Made by a program: the position numbers and the translations under genes. A DNA stretch of 64,000 nucleotides, taken from Parachitinimonas caeni (lineage in GTDB: Bacteria > Pseudomonadota > Gammaproteobacteria > Burkholderiales > Chitinimonadaceae). The DNA lies in the NCBI RefSeq assembly GCF_030129945.1, contig NZ_JARRAF010000013.1, positions 60,452 to 124,451 on the forward strand, in the 5' to 3' direction. The first letter of the stretch is position 1. Every line of letters starts with the position of its first letter. The notes beneath the pieces were generated by a model, which was given only the letters and a program-made list of their open reading frames with translations, made no database searches and was not told the DNA's origin. This document shows positions 19,731-28,943 of the stretch, piece by piece.

Positions 19731-19770
19731 GGCTGGCGCGACCGGAAATATAACGTCAATAGAGCCTAGG
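19731..19770 (-). repeat. Right-end arm of the dispersed palindromic element (short copy)
   Basis: The sequence holds GGCGCGACCGGAAATA followed by TAACGTCAATAGAGCC. It is the complement of the element end CTGTTGACGTTT...TTCCGG. There is no core, only the arm, placed 18 bases before the glcB ATG and directly after the aceA terminator. Confidence 0.7.
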
Positions 19771-19787
19771 CTTCGAAAGGTGTTGCC

Positions 19788-21956
19788 ATGACCGAACGTA
19801 TTCAACACGGCAATCTTGCCGTAGACCGCGAGCTTTACGACTTCATCAACAATGCCGCGATTCCCGGCACGGGTGTTGAGATCGCCGCCTTCTGGTCTGC
19901 TTTCGAGCAGATTCTGGCCGATCTGACTCCCCGAAATAAAGCGCTGCTGGCCAAGCGTGACCAGCTGCAAGCGCAGATCGATACTTGGCATCGTGCCAAT
20001 CCCAAGGCCGATTTCGCGGCTTATAAGGCTTTCCTGACTGAAATTGGCTATCTACTGCCAGAAGGGGCGGCATTTGAGGTGACCACATCGGGTGTTGATG
20101 AGGAAATCGCCACTCTGGCCGGCCCACAGCTGGTAGTGCCCGTGAAGAATGCCCGCTATGCGTTGAACGCCGCCAATGCGCGATGGGGTTCGCTCTATGA
20201 CGCACTGTATGGGACGGACGTCATCGCTGACGAGGGCGGGGCGGAAAAAGGCAAGGCGTATAACCCGGTGCGTGGGGCCAAGGTCATCGCCTTTGCCCGG
20301 AAGTTTCTGGATGACACCTTTCCGCTATCGGCGGGCTCGCATCGTGACGCGACGGCCTATGTGGTGGTGGCGGGACAGTTGCGTGTGACCTTGAAAGGTG
20401 GTGAGGCCGTAAGCTTGCAGAACCCAGCCCTGTTTGTCGGGTATGTTGGGGATGCGGCGGCGCCCTCTGGCGTACTGCTCAAACATCATGGCTTGCATGT
20501 GGAAATTCAGATTGATGCTGCGCATCCAATTGGTGCGACCGATCTGGCGCATGTCAAAGACCTGTGCCTGGAAGCGGCAGTCACCACGATCCAGGATTGT
20601 GAAGACTCGGTTGCCGCCGTCGATGCGGAGGACAAGCTGGAGGTCTATCGCAATTGGCTGGGCCTGATGCTGGGAACACTCGAAGACACTTTCGAAAAGG
20701 GGGGTAAGCAGCTTACCCGCCGTATGCAGGGAGACCGGACTTTCACGGCCGCATCGGGCGGAACGCTGACCCTGCACGGCCGTTCCCTGATGTTGCTGCG
20801 AAATGTGGGGCACCTCATGACCAATCCGGCCATTCGCTTTCAGAATGAGGATGTGTTCGAGGGCATCATGGATGCCATGGTGACTGCACTGATCGCCAAG
20901 CACGACCTGCTCGGTCGTGGTCAGCTACGTAATTCCCGCGCCGGGTCGATGTATATCGTCAAACCGAAAATGCATGGGCCGGAAGAAGTGGCATTTGCGG
21001 TCGAGCTATTCGCGCGGGTGGAACAGGCCATCGGGCTACCTGCCAATGCGCTGAAAATTGGCGTGATGGATGAAGAACGCCGCACTTCAGTCAATCTCAA
21101 GGAATGTATCCGGGCGGCCAAGGATCGCATCATCTTCATCAATACAGGATTTATGGATCGCACAGGAGATGAGATTCATACGGCGATGGAGGCTGGAGTG
21201 ATGGTGCGTAAAGAAGCGATGAAGGCGACACGCTGGATTGCTGCTTACGAAAATAGCAACGTCGATGTTGGGCTGCTCTGCGGTTTGCAAGGCAAGGCGC
21301 AAATCGGCAAAGGTATGTGGCCCAAGCCAGACATGATGGCTGAAATGGTCAGGACAAAAGTCGGTCATCCGCAGGCTGGCGCCAATTGTGCCTGGGTGCC
21401 CTCGCCGACCGGGGCAGTGCTGCACGCGCTGCACTATCACCAGGTGGATGTATTCAAGCGTCAGGATGAGCTGAAGTCACGGGCACGGGCATCGGTTGAT
21501 GACATCCTGACCTTGCCGCTGGCGGCAGATACCCATTGGTCTGCCGAGGAAATCCAGGCAGAGTTGGAAAACAATTGTCAGGGCATTCTGGGGTATGTGG
21601 TGCGCTGGGTGGATCAGGGAGTGGGTTGTTCCAAGGTGCCGGATATCCATAATGTCGGATTGATGGAAGACCGCGCCACGCTGCGTATCTCCAGCCAGCA
21701 TGTTGCCAACTGGTTGCGTCACGGCATCGTCCGTTCGCAGCAGGTGCAGGAGGTCATGCAGCGCATGGCAGCGGTTGTGGATGCCCAGAATGCACATGAT
21801 CTCGCTTACCGCCCGATGGCAGGCAATTTTGAAGGCAGCATTGCCTTCAAGGCGGCGTGCGAGTTGGTGTTCGATGGGGTGAATCAGCCCAATGGCTACA
21901 CCGAACCGATTCTGCACCGTAGCCGTTTGGCCTTGAAAGCCAGCCAAGGGCATTAA
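19788..21956 (+). CDS. glcB: Malate synthase G
   Basis: A 722-residue malate synthase of the long G type. It condenses glyoxylate with acetyl-CoA to malate, the second step of the glyoxylate shunt. Family features include [84 protein letters not shown], and the catalytic-loop region [28 protein letters not shown]. It follows aceA, and a strong terminator ends it. Confidence 0.98.
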   Translation: MTERIQHGNLAVDRELYDFINNAAIPGTGVEIAAFWSAFEQILADLTPRNKALLAKRDQLQAQIDTWHRANPKADFAAYKAFLTEIGYLLPEGAAFEVTTSGVDEEIATLAGPQLVVPVKNARYALNAANARWGSLYDALYGTDVIADEGGAEKGKAYNPVRGAKVIAFARKFLDDTFPLSAGSHRDATAYVVVAGQLRVTLKGGEAVSLQNPALFVGYVGDAAAPSGVLLKHHGLHVEIQIDAAHPIGATDLAHVKDLCLEAAVTTIQDCEDSVAAVDAEDKLEVYRNWLGLMLGTLEDTFEKGGKQLTRRMQGDRTFTAASGGTLTLHGRSLMLLRNVGHLMTNPAIRFQNEDVFEGIMDAMVTALIAKHDLLGRGQLRNSRAGSMYIVKPKMHGPEEVAFAVELFARVEQAIGLPANALKIGVMDEERRTSVNLKECIRAAKDRIIFINTGFMDRTGDEIHTAMEAGVMVRKEAMKATRWIAAYENSNVDVGLLCGLQGKAQIGKGMWPKPDMMAEMVRTKVGHPQAGANCAWVPSPTGAVLHALHYHQVDVFKRQDELKSRARASVDDILTLPLAADTHWSAEEIQAELENNCQGILGYVVRWVDQGVGCSKVPDIHNVGLMEDRATLRISSQHVANWLRHGIVRSQQVQEVMQRMAAVVDAQNAHDLAYRPMAGNFEGSIAFKAACELVFDGVNQPNGYTEPILHRSRLALKASQGH

Positions 21957-21978
21957 GCCCCTCCGGGTGCCCGTTAAA

Positions 21979-22008
21979 GACAAAGCCCCTGCTTGCAGGG
22001 GCTTTGTC
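21979..22008. terminator. Terminator between glcB and grxC
   Basis: A perfect 14-bp stem, GACAAAGCCCCTGC at 21979-21992 with its complement at 21995-22008 and a 2-base loop. It lies between convergent glcB and the glutaredoxin gene and may act on both. The U-run on the plus side is interrupted. Confidence 0.8.
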
Positions 22009-22026
22009 ACGATTGGTGGCGGGGGG

Positions 22027-22281
22027 TCATGCCTGCAGCAGTGGCATCAGGCCGCCTTGTCTATCCAGGGCTGCTAGATCATCAAAGCCACCAACGTGAT
22101 GATCACCAATGAAAATCTGCGGCACGGTACGACGACCGCTGCGTTGCATCATTTCGTCACGCTTGGCTGGGTCGGCTTCAATATTGATTTCAGTGGCGGT
22201 CACTCCCTTGCTTTGCAGCAGTTGCTTGGCGCGTTGGCAATAAGGGCACCAGTTGGTGGTGTACATGATGACGGTGGGCAT
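22027..22281 (-). CDS. grxC: Glutaredoxin 3
   Basis: An 84-residue dithiol glutaredoxin with the active site CPYC at residues 12-15 (NWCPYCQRAKQLL), the cis-proline region RRTVPQIFIGDHHVGGFDDL, and the compact length typical of GrxC. It uses glutathione to reduce disulfides and glutathionylated proteins in the cytoplasm. It is convergent with glcB. Confidence 0.95.
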   Translation of the reverse strand: MPTVIMYTTNWCPYCQRAKQLLQSKGVTATEINIEADPAKRDEMMQRSGRRTVPQIFIGDHHVGGFDDLAALDRQGGLMPLLQA

Positions 22282-22598
22282 GATGAGCTCCAGAGGGCCT
22301 TGAGCAGCAATTACGCAACTTGGGGCGGATCAAAAACAGGTCAGATCATCCCTCTATGCGGAGTCTGAACCCGGTTTCCAACCATACAACCGGGGCTGGG
22401 TTCGCAAAAATGCTGCGCAGGTTTGCAGACGGGCAGGACAATCTGGCCAATACTCAACAGATGGGGTTGCCTGCCTGCAGAGTCAAGCCCTGGCAGTTCT
22501 AAGCTATTGGCACGGCACAGTCGCGTTGCTTGCATTGGCAGCGGTCGGGCGGTCTTGTTATCGTGTCAGCGCTATCTTTCGATATTTTCCACTGGCTT
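22282..22598. other. 317-base intergenic region, no gene seen
   Basis: Divergent space between grxC (minus) and the telA-like gene (plus). Only short shadow frames occur. No convincing promoter or ribosome-binding site before the telA-like ATG was found. Confidence 0.5.
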
Positions 22599-23768
22599 AT
22601 GCATGCTGCTTTGACCTTGACCCCGCCTGAACCGATCCGGGCTATCGAAATTTGTGATGTTGCAAAGTGGCATGCTTTGCCGGCTGCTTCGCAGCAGCAG
22701 ATCGACGATGAGTTGGCAGTGATACTCGATGGCCTGCTGCGACAAGACTTGCAGGCACCAGCCTTTGCCTCGGCGGTAGATCAGGTCTTTCTGCTTGGTC
22801 GGGAAGAAATGCGTCAGTCCGCACAGCTCATCAGCCTGAAATTGTTACCACGCAATCAGCGTGGGGTATCCGATGGCCAGGCCATGCTGGCGATGACGGA
22901 GATGCGTCGCTTGTTGGAGGCGTTGAATCCCGCACGGGCAGGGGATTTATCCCCCGCACGCAAATTATTCGGTCTGATACCGCGTAGCGGTGGTTTGTCT
23001 GCGTATTTCAAACGCTTTCAGCAATCGGGTGCAGCCTTGCAGGCGGCGATGAATCAACTGTATGTCGCCAGGGATGATCTGGCGCGGGATGACATTGAAT
23101 TGGCCGTGCTGGCCACCAAACTGCAGACCGAGGCCCAGCGGTTAGCCGAGGCTGCCCAGAAGCTGCAGCAGCTGGACGAGCAACTGGCAGCGGCGCAGGC
23201 CATGATGTCGCAGACTGATCCTGAACGTAGCCGGCGCCTGCGGCAGGACGTGAGTTATTTCGTGCGGCAGAATCTGCAGGATCTACAAACACAACAAGCG
23301 GTGTGTCTGAATGGGTATGCGTCGATTCTTGTATTGCAAAAGGCTGGCCGCGAGCTGAGCCAAGGCTGTGAGCGGCTGGCGGTGATTGGGATCAGCGCGT
23401 TGGCCGTTGCGCAGATGGTGGCGCGACAGGCTGGCGAGCAGCTGAAAGTGACGCAGCTGCTTCAGGGAATCAATCAGTCGATTGAGCAGTACGCCAGCGA
23501 TAGTGGCCCGTTGCTTGGCTTGATACAGGGGCCGGCCGCTGCCCTGCCAACCGATACCGCAACAGGGGTGGAGCGCTTGAAAGCCATGTTCGACTTGAGT
23601 CTGCGCGCCCTGGATGCGATAGAAACCTTTCGACAGCAGACTGCACAGACTGCTGGTGATAACGAAGCGATCTTGCGTTCCCAGCTTCAACAAGTCCGAC
23701 AAGCCATAGACAAACCGGCATCTATGCCGATAACCTCCGGTCAGGTAAGTGGGCCAGTGGTGCGGTAA
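22599..23768 (+). CDS. TelA-family toxic anion resistance protein
   Basis: A largely helical 389-residue cytoplasmic protein matching the TelA/KlaA family: AQLISLKLLPRNQRG near the start, GLIPRSGGLSAYFKRFQQSGAALQAAMNQLYVARDDLARDDIELA, a long coiled coil with Gln/Ala heptads, and NLQDLQTQQAVCLNGYASILVLQKAG, the part that corresponds to the family's conserved core. TelA homologues are linked to tellurite and other toxic-anion tolerance and often to XpaC-like and YiaA-like genes, which are both beside this one. The start at 22599 is uncertain; a TTG at 22530 is possible. No strong ribosome-binding site is visible. Confidence 0.82.
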   Translation: MHAALTLTPPEPIRAIEICDVAKWHALPAASQQQIDDELAVILDGLLRQDLQAPAFASAVDQVFLLGREEMRQSAQLISLKLLPRNQRGVSDGQAMLAMTEMRRLLEALNPARAGDLSPARKLFGLIPRSGGLSAYFKRFQQSGAALQAAMNQLYVARDDLARDDIELAVLATKLQTEAQRLAEAAQKLQQLDEQLAAAQAMMSQTDPERSRRLRQDVSYFVRQNLQDLQTQQAVCLNGYASILVLQKAGRELSQGCERLAVIGISALAVAQMVARQAGEQLKVTQLLQGINQSIEQYASDSGPLLGLIQGPAAALPTDTATGVERLKAMFDLSLRALDAIETFRQQTAQTAGDNEAILRSQLQQVRQAIDKPASMPITSGQVSGPVVR

Positions 23769-23820
23769 AGGCTGCAGACCGCTGGTCTGCAATGAGTGCC
23801 CTAGATAAGGAGAAACAGTG

Positions 23821-24333
23821 ATGGCCAAGCAGTATTTGATTCGTCGTGATACCAAGGGCTGGATCGTGCAAGTCTGGGCGTCCTTTGCGCTATCGGTTGG
23901 CGCTTGTGGTATGGGGGTCTGGAATTTGCCGCACGAGACGCTGGATCGGGCATTTCTGGCGTTGGGTTATTTTTTCTGCCTGTTTTCTGCGTTTTCGGTG
24001 GCCAAATTGATCCGGGACAACCGGGACGAACGTGTAGACACCGGAGCCTGGATGGTGACCGTGTGGGTTGGCTTTGCTGTAGCTGTTGGACTGACGGGTT
24101 GGGGCTTGTACCGGATGACGATCCCGGAGGGGCAGCGCGCCTATATGATCGTGTCGTGGCTCTTTCTCATGAGCTCGGTTTTTACCCTGGCCAAGACCGT
24201 GCGTGACAAACAGGACGCCGATATGCTGGAACATGCGGCAGCGGTAGAGCCGCAGACCATTGCACAGACGCTACCTCGTGGAGAGCGCATCCCCTCGCCG
24301 CGCGTACCGGAGTCGCAACGGGTGCCTGAGTAA
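23821..24333 (+). CDS. YiaA/YiaB-type inner-membrane protein
   Basis: A 170-residue protein with two related pairs of transmembrane segments (WIVQVWASFALSVGACGMGVWNL to FFCLFSAFSVAKLIRDNRDE, then WMVTVWVGFAVAVGLTGWGLY to WLFLMSSVFTLAKTVRDKQD). Each pair ends in AKxxRDxxD, the hallmark of the YiaAB domain, so this is an internal duplication. AAGGAG is 8 bases before the ATG. It follows the telA-like gene by 52 bases and is presumably co-transcribed. The proline-rich C-terminal tail is soluble. Function unknown. Confidence 0.82.
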   Translation: MAKQYLIRRDTKGWIVQVWASFALSVGACGMGVWNLPHETLDRAFLALGYFFCLFSAFSVAKLIRDNRDERVDTGAWMVTVWVGFAVAVGLTGWGLYRMTIPEGQRAYMIVSWLFLMSSVFTLAKTVRDKQDADMLEHAAAVEPQTIAQTLPRGERIPSPRVPESQRVPE

Positions 24334-24356
24334 TCGGCCCGAGGTGGAAGACTGTT

Positions 24357-24383
24357 AAAAGCGCGAGTCATTCTCGCGCTTTT
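24357..24383. terminator. Bidirectional terminator between the YiaAB and XpaC-like genes
   Basis: AAAAGCGCGAG (24357-24367) and CTCGCGCTTTT (24373-24383) form an 11-bp perfect stem with a 5-base loop, followed by ATTTTTG. It sits between convergent genes with A- and T-runs on both sides. Confidence 0.9.
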
Positions 24384-24399
24384 ATTTTTGGCGGTTGCG

Positions 24400-25155
24400 T
24401 TATTGCTTGCTACGCAGAAAGGCTTCGTGATTCGACAGGCGTTCGGTCTGGTCTTGCAGGACAAGTTGCAGACACTTGTCCAGCCGGGCCTGTAGCAGAT
24501 CCAGCTGATTCAAGAACGACTGCTCGGCCGGACTATCTGCAGGCAGGTTATCGCCTGCTGTATCGAGCAAGGCCAGATAGTGCTGGCAGGCATCGGGCAG
24601 GTAGCGACTGACCAGTTGGCCCATGAAAAAACGCTCATCCATCGGCAGACTGGCCAATCTGGCTTCGTCGGTGAGCAGGGGTAGCAGACGGGCCAGTGAT
24701 TCCTTCAGGTGCGTCAACGGTTGCAAAGCGGCTTCCGGCAGGCGCGGCGCAATATCGGCCAGATAGTGGTCTAGTTGGTGGGCGTCTGCCGGGTTGACGA
24801 TGGGAGGGGCGGTTGGCGTGCTTGACGAAGCACGCGGCCATAAAAGCCAAGCGCCGCTGGCCAGCAAGGCGCCACCGAGTGCCAATACCGACCATGATCG
24901 CAACGCCAGACCGCCAATGGCGGCGGCGACCCCGCCGGCAAGGCAGATTGCGCCACCAATCAGCGCCTTGCCTTGTGCCCGGTGCGGCGGCGATGTCTGC
25001 AAGCTGCTGGCCAATGGTTTTCCAAGCAGATCACGTTGATTGGCGCGTAACAGGCGTTGTACGGCTTTGTCGCTAACGGGTTTCGGCGCGGTCGGGACGA
25101 CCCGGCTGGGGCGTTTACTGGGGGGGCCGACCAGCCACTTGTTCTGTTGACTCAT
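24400..25155 (-). CDS. XpaC-like membrane protein (toxic-anion group)
   Basis: A 251-residue protein with a basic N-terminal region, two adjacent transmembrane segments (ALIGGAICLAGGVAAAIGGLAL and WSVLALGGALLASGAWLLW) and a helical C-terminal domain (DHYLADIAPRLPEAALQPLTHLKESLARLLPLL onward). This resembles the XpaC family (5-bromo-4-chloroindolyl phosphate hydrolysis protein) that accompanies TelA in many bacteria; the enzymatic name is historical. The start at 25155 lies directly beside a repeat arm, so the leader of this gene is made of element sequence. A longer frame runs to 25242. Confidence 0.6.
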   Translation of the reverse strand: MSQQNKWLVGPPSKRPSRVVPTAPKPVSDKAVQRLLRANQRDLLGKPLASSLQTSPPHRAQGKALIGGAICLAGGVAAAIGGLALRSWSVLALGGALLASGAWLLWPRASSSTPTAPPIVNPADAHQLDHYLADIAPRLPEAALQPLTHLKESLARLLPLLTDEARLASLPMDERFFMGQLVSRYLPDACQHYLALLDTAGDNLPADSPAEQSFLNQLDLLQARLDKCLQLVLQDQTERLSNHEAFLRSKQ

Positions 25156-25156
25156 A

Positions 25157-25186
25157 CCTGGGCTCTGTTGACGTTTCTTTTCCAGC
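25157..25186 (+). repeat. Left-end arm of the dispersed palindromic element (short copy)
   Basis: CCTGGGCTCTGTTGACGTTT followed by CTTTTCCAGC. It matches the element end with two changes in the TTCCGG part. It lies immediately upstream of the XpaC-like start codon. The following 100 bases are palindromic (for example CATCTGGCCATGCCAGATG) but do not clearly match the core of the long copies. Confidence 0.65.
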
Positions 25187-25296
25187 CTTGCAGGGGGCGA
25201 AGGGAAGGAGTGTGGCGGTATCGCATCTCGGCATCTGGCCATGCCAGATGGGCATGGCCGCAGCCGAAGCTACGACAACGCCGAGTGTCGTGCCGC

Positions 25297-26169
25297 TTAA
25301 TCGGAAAGCTTTACGCTCACTTGCTCGCTGGACTTGGCAAACACATAGGCAATGGCAATGCCGGCAGCGAAGCTCGTGTCTTTCTTGAGCAGAGGGCTGT
25401 CGTGATAGACCGCTCCCCGCATATTCTGGGCCCGTACAAATCCACCAAACCAGTAATTGCCGCTGCGTCGGGATAATGAGGCCGTGAATTGCAGGCCGCT
25501 GTAGCCGCCACCGGCTTCGTAAGCGGGGCGAGTGGTCGTGGCGTGAACCTGGTCTACCCCATAGTAATAAGTGTGATAGGCCCGGCTGCCAAACAGAGGG
25601 CCGGTGTTGATGCCCAGATTCCAGCCATTGCCGATGGCGTCGCGCACATCCAGATTCAGCGCTGGTGCGGCAACGGCGCCGATGGCGTGAACGTGCAGCC
25701 GGTCGGCAGCGTAGACCGCCCGTATTGGCAGGCGTAGATCCAGCCGGTTAGAAGCATCATCGCTTTTATAAAGATGCCAGCGAACTTCCGGGCCGAATTC
25801 AAACGTCGGATCAAGGTTGGGCATGCCTTGGCGGGCAGCACTCTCGTTGCTGCGAACCGGGGCAGACGCCGCAAGGCTCAGTTGTACTTCCAACCGGTCC
25901 GAATCAAACAGCTTGCCGCGCAGACCATTGCGATCAGCCTGGATCGTATCCCCGCGATAGACCAGATAGGGCACCGGCAGAACGTAACCTTTCTGCTTAT
26001 CCGAGCCAGGGTAGTCAGCCATGCTCAGTAAGCCAACGCCCAGGCCAGCTTCCCAACGCGGCTGGGTGGTGACAGGCTCATCAGCCGCCATGGCCGGGCT
26101 GGATAACAACCCAAGACAGAGCAGGAGCGGGGCGGCACGAACAAGTAAGCAAGAGGGAGGTGTGGGCAT
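25297..26169 (-). CDS. MipA/OmpV family outer-membrane protein
   Basis: A 290-residue outer-membrane barrel protein with a signal peptide (APLLLCLGLLSSPAMAADE) followed by the family start RWEAGLGVGLLSMADYPGSDKQKGYVLPVPYLVYRGD. Alternating polar and apolar strands run to the C-terminus (SFAAGIAIAYVFAKSSEQVSVKLS). MipA/OmpV proteins were named as scaffolds for murein enzymes in E. coli and as salt-responsive porin-like proteins in Vibrio. No related gene is adjacent, so its role here is open. Confidence 0.88.
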   Translation of the reverse strand: MPTPPSCLLVRAAPLLLCLGLLSSPAMAADEPVTTQPRWEAGLGVGLLSMADYPGSDKQKGYVLPVPYLVYRGDTIQADRNGLRGKLFDSDRLEVQLSLAASAPVRSNESAARQGMPNLDPTFEFGPEVRWHLYKSDDASNRLDLRLPIRAVYAADRLHVHAIGAVAAPALNLDVRDAIGNGWNLGINTGPLFGSRAYHTYYYGVDQVHATTTRPAYEAGGGYSGLQFTASLSRRSGNYWFGGFVRAQNMRGAVYHDSPLLKKDTSFAAGIAIAYVFAKSSEQVSVKLSD

Positions 26170-26270
26170 GGTGTGGCCTGTGCTGCGAAGTGATGAAATG
26201 GCTATCGGGGGGCTGACTCAGGGTATTGGCGCCTCATCAATCATGCCGGGATGGGACGTGCTGCGGTTTG

Positions 26271-26421
26271 ATTGCCGGATCGCGCTTTGCCGGAAAATGG
26301 CCCGGAACAAGGCGTAAAGCGCGCTGTATAGTCAGTTCTAGGCAAGCGTTCTGTAACGCAGAGCCAGGCCGTTCTTCGGTGAAACCCGGCGCGACCGGAA
26401 GTAAACGTCAACAAAGCCTGG
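26271..26421 (+). repeat. Long copy of the dispersed palindromic element (right end complete)
   Basis: A 151-base imperfect palindrome. The left inner arm (CCGGATCGCGCTTTGCCGG near 26275) is mirrored by the right arm (GAAACCCGGCGCGACCGG, then AAACGTCAACAAAGCCTGG ending at 26421). Between them is a core (CAAGG, AAAGCGCGCTG, AGGCAAGCG) that aligns base for base with the copy at 63.9 kb over about 70 positions; the distance from arm to arm differs by only 2 bases. It lies in the 312-base gap between the MipA-like gene and the next gene, with no other feature there. Confidence 0.8.
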
Positions 26422-26481
26422 CACCTTGCAATAGGCCACAATCTGACAAAATGCGATCCGCCAACAAAGCGTCAGCGTGGC

Positions 26482-26919
26482 TTAGTCGGCAATCTTGGCG
26501 TAAGTACCCTTCAGCGTAACACCGACTACGAAGCTGCCTGCGTGGCAGCGGAAGGTTTTGGGGTCTTTGGTTTCTTCTTTCCTGTAGTAGCTGACCATGT
26601 CGATGACCGCATTGGCCCCTTCGCGTTTAGCGGACTGCTGGAAGGCCGCCAATGCAGACAATGCCGCCCACTTGCAGCCGAATTCATCGCTTTTCCCAAC
26701 CCCATTCGTCTTTTTGTTGGAGGTGTCGCTGCCGAATTTCTTGATGATTTTTGGCGTTTTAGCACCACTCAGAAAGAATTTAACCGAACCGTCGAGTTGG
26801 TCTTTGGCTTCCGGCATGGACAACACGTCTTCCAGCGGGATATCCAGCACAGTGTCGCGTGCCAGAGCAGGGGCAGACAAACCAAGGCTGATCAGACTGA
26901 GGACAAGCAGTTTCTTCAC
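26482..26919 (-). CDS. Small exported protein of unknown function
   Basis: A 145-residue protein with a clear signal peptide (KKLLVLSLISLGLSAPALA) and a soluble remainder. Near the C-terminus is KREGANAVIDMVSYYRK, a GANAVI-type strand found in small secreted domains such as RcsF and YbjQ relatives; homologues in databases often carry the misleading name excinuclease. Two Cys (EFGCKWAAL and FRCHAGSFVVGVTLKG) could form a periplasmic disulfide. AGGAGAATGT precedes the ATG. It lies downstream of the aryl-polyene operon but 57 bases past its last stop; a link is not shown. Confidence 0.65.
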   Translation of the reverse strand: MKKLLVLSLISLGLSAPALARDTVLDIPLEDVLSMPEAKDQLDGSVKFFLSGAKTPKIIKKFGSDTSNKKTNGVGKSDEFGCKWAALSALAAFQQSAKREGANAVIDMVSYYRKEETKDPKTFRCHAGSFVVGVTLKGTYAKIAD

Positions 26920-26976
26920 TTACATTCTCCTGGGTGGTTAATGGCTTTTTCAGAATCACGGGACTTTGCTGGGTGA

Positions 26977-28212
26977 TTAATCCGGCCAACGGCGGAAAAT
27001 CAACGACGTATTGATACCGCCAAATGCAAAGTTATTGCTCATGACAACATCGGTTTCAATCTGTCGGCCTGTGCCGGTGATGTAGTCCAGATCGCCGCAG
27101 CGCGGATCAACCGATTCCAGATTGAGCGTCGGCGCAAACCAGCCCGTTCGCATCATCTGTATCGACATCCAGGCTTCGAGTGAGCCGCAGGCGCCGAGTG
27201 TGTGGCCCATATAGCTTTTCAGCGAAGAGATGGCGACCTGATTGCCAAACACGCTATGCGTGGCCTGTGTCTCGGCGACATCGCCCTGATCGGTGGAGGT
27301 GCCATGGGCATTGACATAAACAATGTCGGAAGGCGCCAGCTTGGCGTCATCCAGGGCCAGCCGCATTGCGATCGCCATGGTGTCGGCATTGGGGTGGGTG
27401 ACGTGCTGACCATCGCTATTGGTGCCAAAGCCGATGATCTCGGCGTAGATTCTGGCTCCCCGTGCCTTGGCGTGTTCGTACTCTTCGAGCACGAAAGTAC
27501 AGGCACCTTCGCCCAATACCAGACCATCGCGATTAGCGTCGAAGGGTCGTGGCGTCAGCTCGGGGGATTCGTTGTGCTTGACGCTGGTGGCAAACAGTGT
27601 GTCGAACACGGCTGCCTCGGTAGCATCAAGCTCTTCGGCACCACCGGCCAGCATGGCCACCTGCCTGCCAGACTGGATCATTTCATAGGCATAGCCGATC
27701 CCTTGGCTGCTAGAAGTACAGGCGCTGGTGGTGGTGACAATGCGGCCGGTAATCCCGAAAAACACCCCGATATTGACGGCGGCGGTGTGCGCCATCATGC
27801 GGATATAAGTGGTCGCAGAAATTCCTTCTACGGTTTTTTCCACGATCATGCGGCCGAAGTCGCCCATATTGGCCGGGGTGCCGGAGCTTGAGCCGTAGGA
27901 AATGCCCATGCGTCCCGACTTGACCAGCGGGTCACCCAGCAGACCAGCATCGGCAAGTGCCACTTCGCTGGCGCGGGTGGCCATCAGTGCCACCCGGCCC
28001 ATGCTGCGGGTGGCTTTGCGATTGTAGGCAGGCTGTGGGAGCTCGAAGGGGGCTGCAGGCACACCCACCAGGGTGTTCAGTCCTTCATAGATCTTCCAGT
28101 CTTCCATTACCTGTACAGCGTTACGGCATGACTTCAAGCGTGCTTCTACGGTTGCCCAGTCATGTCCGAGTGGGCTGATCGCGCCAATTCCAGTCACTAC
28201 TACGCGCTTCAT
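26977..28212 (-). CDS. Aryl-polyene beta-ketoacyl-ACP synthase, ApeR-like
   Basis: A 411-residue ketosynthase with the complete Cys-His-His triad: TTTSACTSSSQ (Cys165), NAHGTSTDQGD (His303) and KSYMGHTLGACG (His337). In characterised aryl-polyene systems a stand-alone ketosynthase of this type starts chain extension while a second works with a chain-length partner. It is the last gene of the 19-gene operon and overlaps the ketoreductase stop by 4 bases (ATGA). The assignment to ApeR rather than FabF rests on position. Confidence 0.85.
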   Translation of the reverse strand: MKRVVVTGIGAISPLGHDWATVEARLKSCRNAVQVMEDWKIYEGLNTLVGVPAAPFELPQPAYNRKATRSMGRVALMATRASEVALADAGLLGDPLVKSGRMGISYGSSSGTPANMGDFGRMIVEKTVEGISATTYIRMMAHTAAVNIGVFFGITGRIVTTTSACTSSSQGIGYAYEMIQSGRQVAMLAGGAEELDATEAAVFDTLFATSVKHNESPELTPRPFDANRDGLVLGEGACTFVLEEYEHAKARGARIYAEIIGFGTNSDGQHVTHPNADTMAIAMRLALDDAKLAPSDIVYVNAHGTSTDQGDVAETQATHSVFGNQVAISSLKSYMGHTLGACGSLEAWMSIQMMRTGWFAPTLNLESVDPRCGDLDYITGTGRQIETDVVMSNNFAFGGINTSLIFRRWPD

Positions 28213-28943
28213 CCGATCATCCCTCCATTTACCGATATAACCTGCCGCGTGATATAGGCGGCGTCTTCACTCATCAAAAAACTGACTGTTGCGGCAACTT
28301 CTTCCGGCTTGCCCATGCGCCTGGACGGGATGATTTTCATCGCTTCTTCCAGGACATGCGGTTCGATCATCTCGGTGTCGATCAGGCCTGGTGCGACACA
28401 ATTCACGGTGATTGCTCGGCTGGCCAACTCGACAGCCAGCGCTTTGGTCGCGCCGATGATGCCGGCCTTGGCTGCGCTGTAATTCACTTGCCCACGATTG
28501 CCCATCAGGCCGGACACCGAGGCCAGGGTGACAATGCGGCCGGGCTTGCGACGCCGCACCAGAGGCATCGTCAAGGGGTTGAGTACGTTGTAAAAGCTAT
28601 CGAGGTTGGTATGGATGACAGCATCCCAATCCTCGGCAGGCATCGCGGGAAAAGCATTGTCACGGGCAATGCCGGCGTTGCAGACCACCCCGTAGTAGCA
28701 GCCGTGTGTTTCCACATCCTGCAGCAGCACTTCAGCGGTCTGCTGCCGTTCGGCGACATCGCACTGCAGGATGCGTGGCCGCATGCCACGCAAGGCTTCG
28801 ATTTCATCGGCAACGGCGGTGGCTTCATCCAGCCGGCTGCGGCAGTGCAATACCGGCATATAGCCATCGCGCGCTAGACGCAAGGCGATGGCGCGGCCTA
28901 TGCCACGGCTTGAACCGGTCACCAGGATCGTTGTGTCACTCAT
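28209..28943 (-). CDS. Aryl-polyene 3-ketoacyl-ACP reductase, FabG-like SDR
   Basis: A 244-residue short-chain dehydrogenase. The NADPH-binding motif TGSSRGIGRAIAL is near residue 8-20, the NAG motif is present (VCNAGIARDN), and the catalytic Ser, Tyr and Lys appear as TLASVSGLMGNRGQVNYSAAKAG. It would reduce the beta-keto group in each polyene extension cycle (ApeQ role in known systems). The start at 28943 overlaps the upstream dehydratase end, following AAGGAGGTCGCC. A longer frame exists but reads into the neighbour. Confidence 0.9.
   Translation of the reverse strand: MSDTTILVTGSSRGIGRAIALRLARDGYMPVLHCRSRLDEATAVADEIEALRGMRPRILQCDVAERQQTAEVLLQDVETHGCYYGVVCNAGIARDNAFPAMPAEDWDAVIHTNLDSFYNVLNPLTMPLVRRRKPGRIVTLASVSGLMGNRGQVNYSAAKAGIIGATKALAVELASRAITVNCVAPGLIDTEMIEPHVLEEAMKIIPSRRMGKPEEVAATVSFLMSEDAAYITRQVISVNGGMIG

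Noticed and set aside
26271..26421. Invertible core in the palindromic element
   Set aside because: At first the core seemed reversed relative to the arm in this copy compared with 63.9 kb. Because both ends are mirrored arms, the core orientation is in fact the same and no inversion is needed.
27202..27891. A 229-codon plus-strand frame opposite the ApeR-like ketosynthase
   Set aside because: Antisense to a ketosynthase with a full catalytic triad; typical shadow frame in GC-rich DNA.
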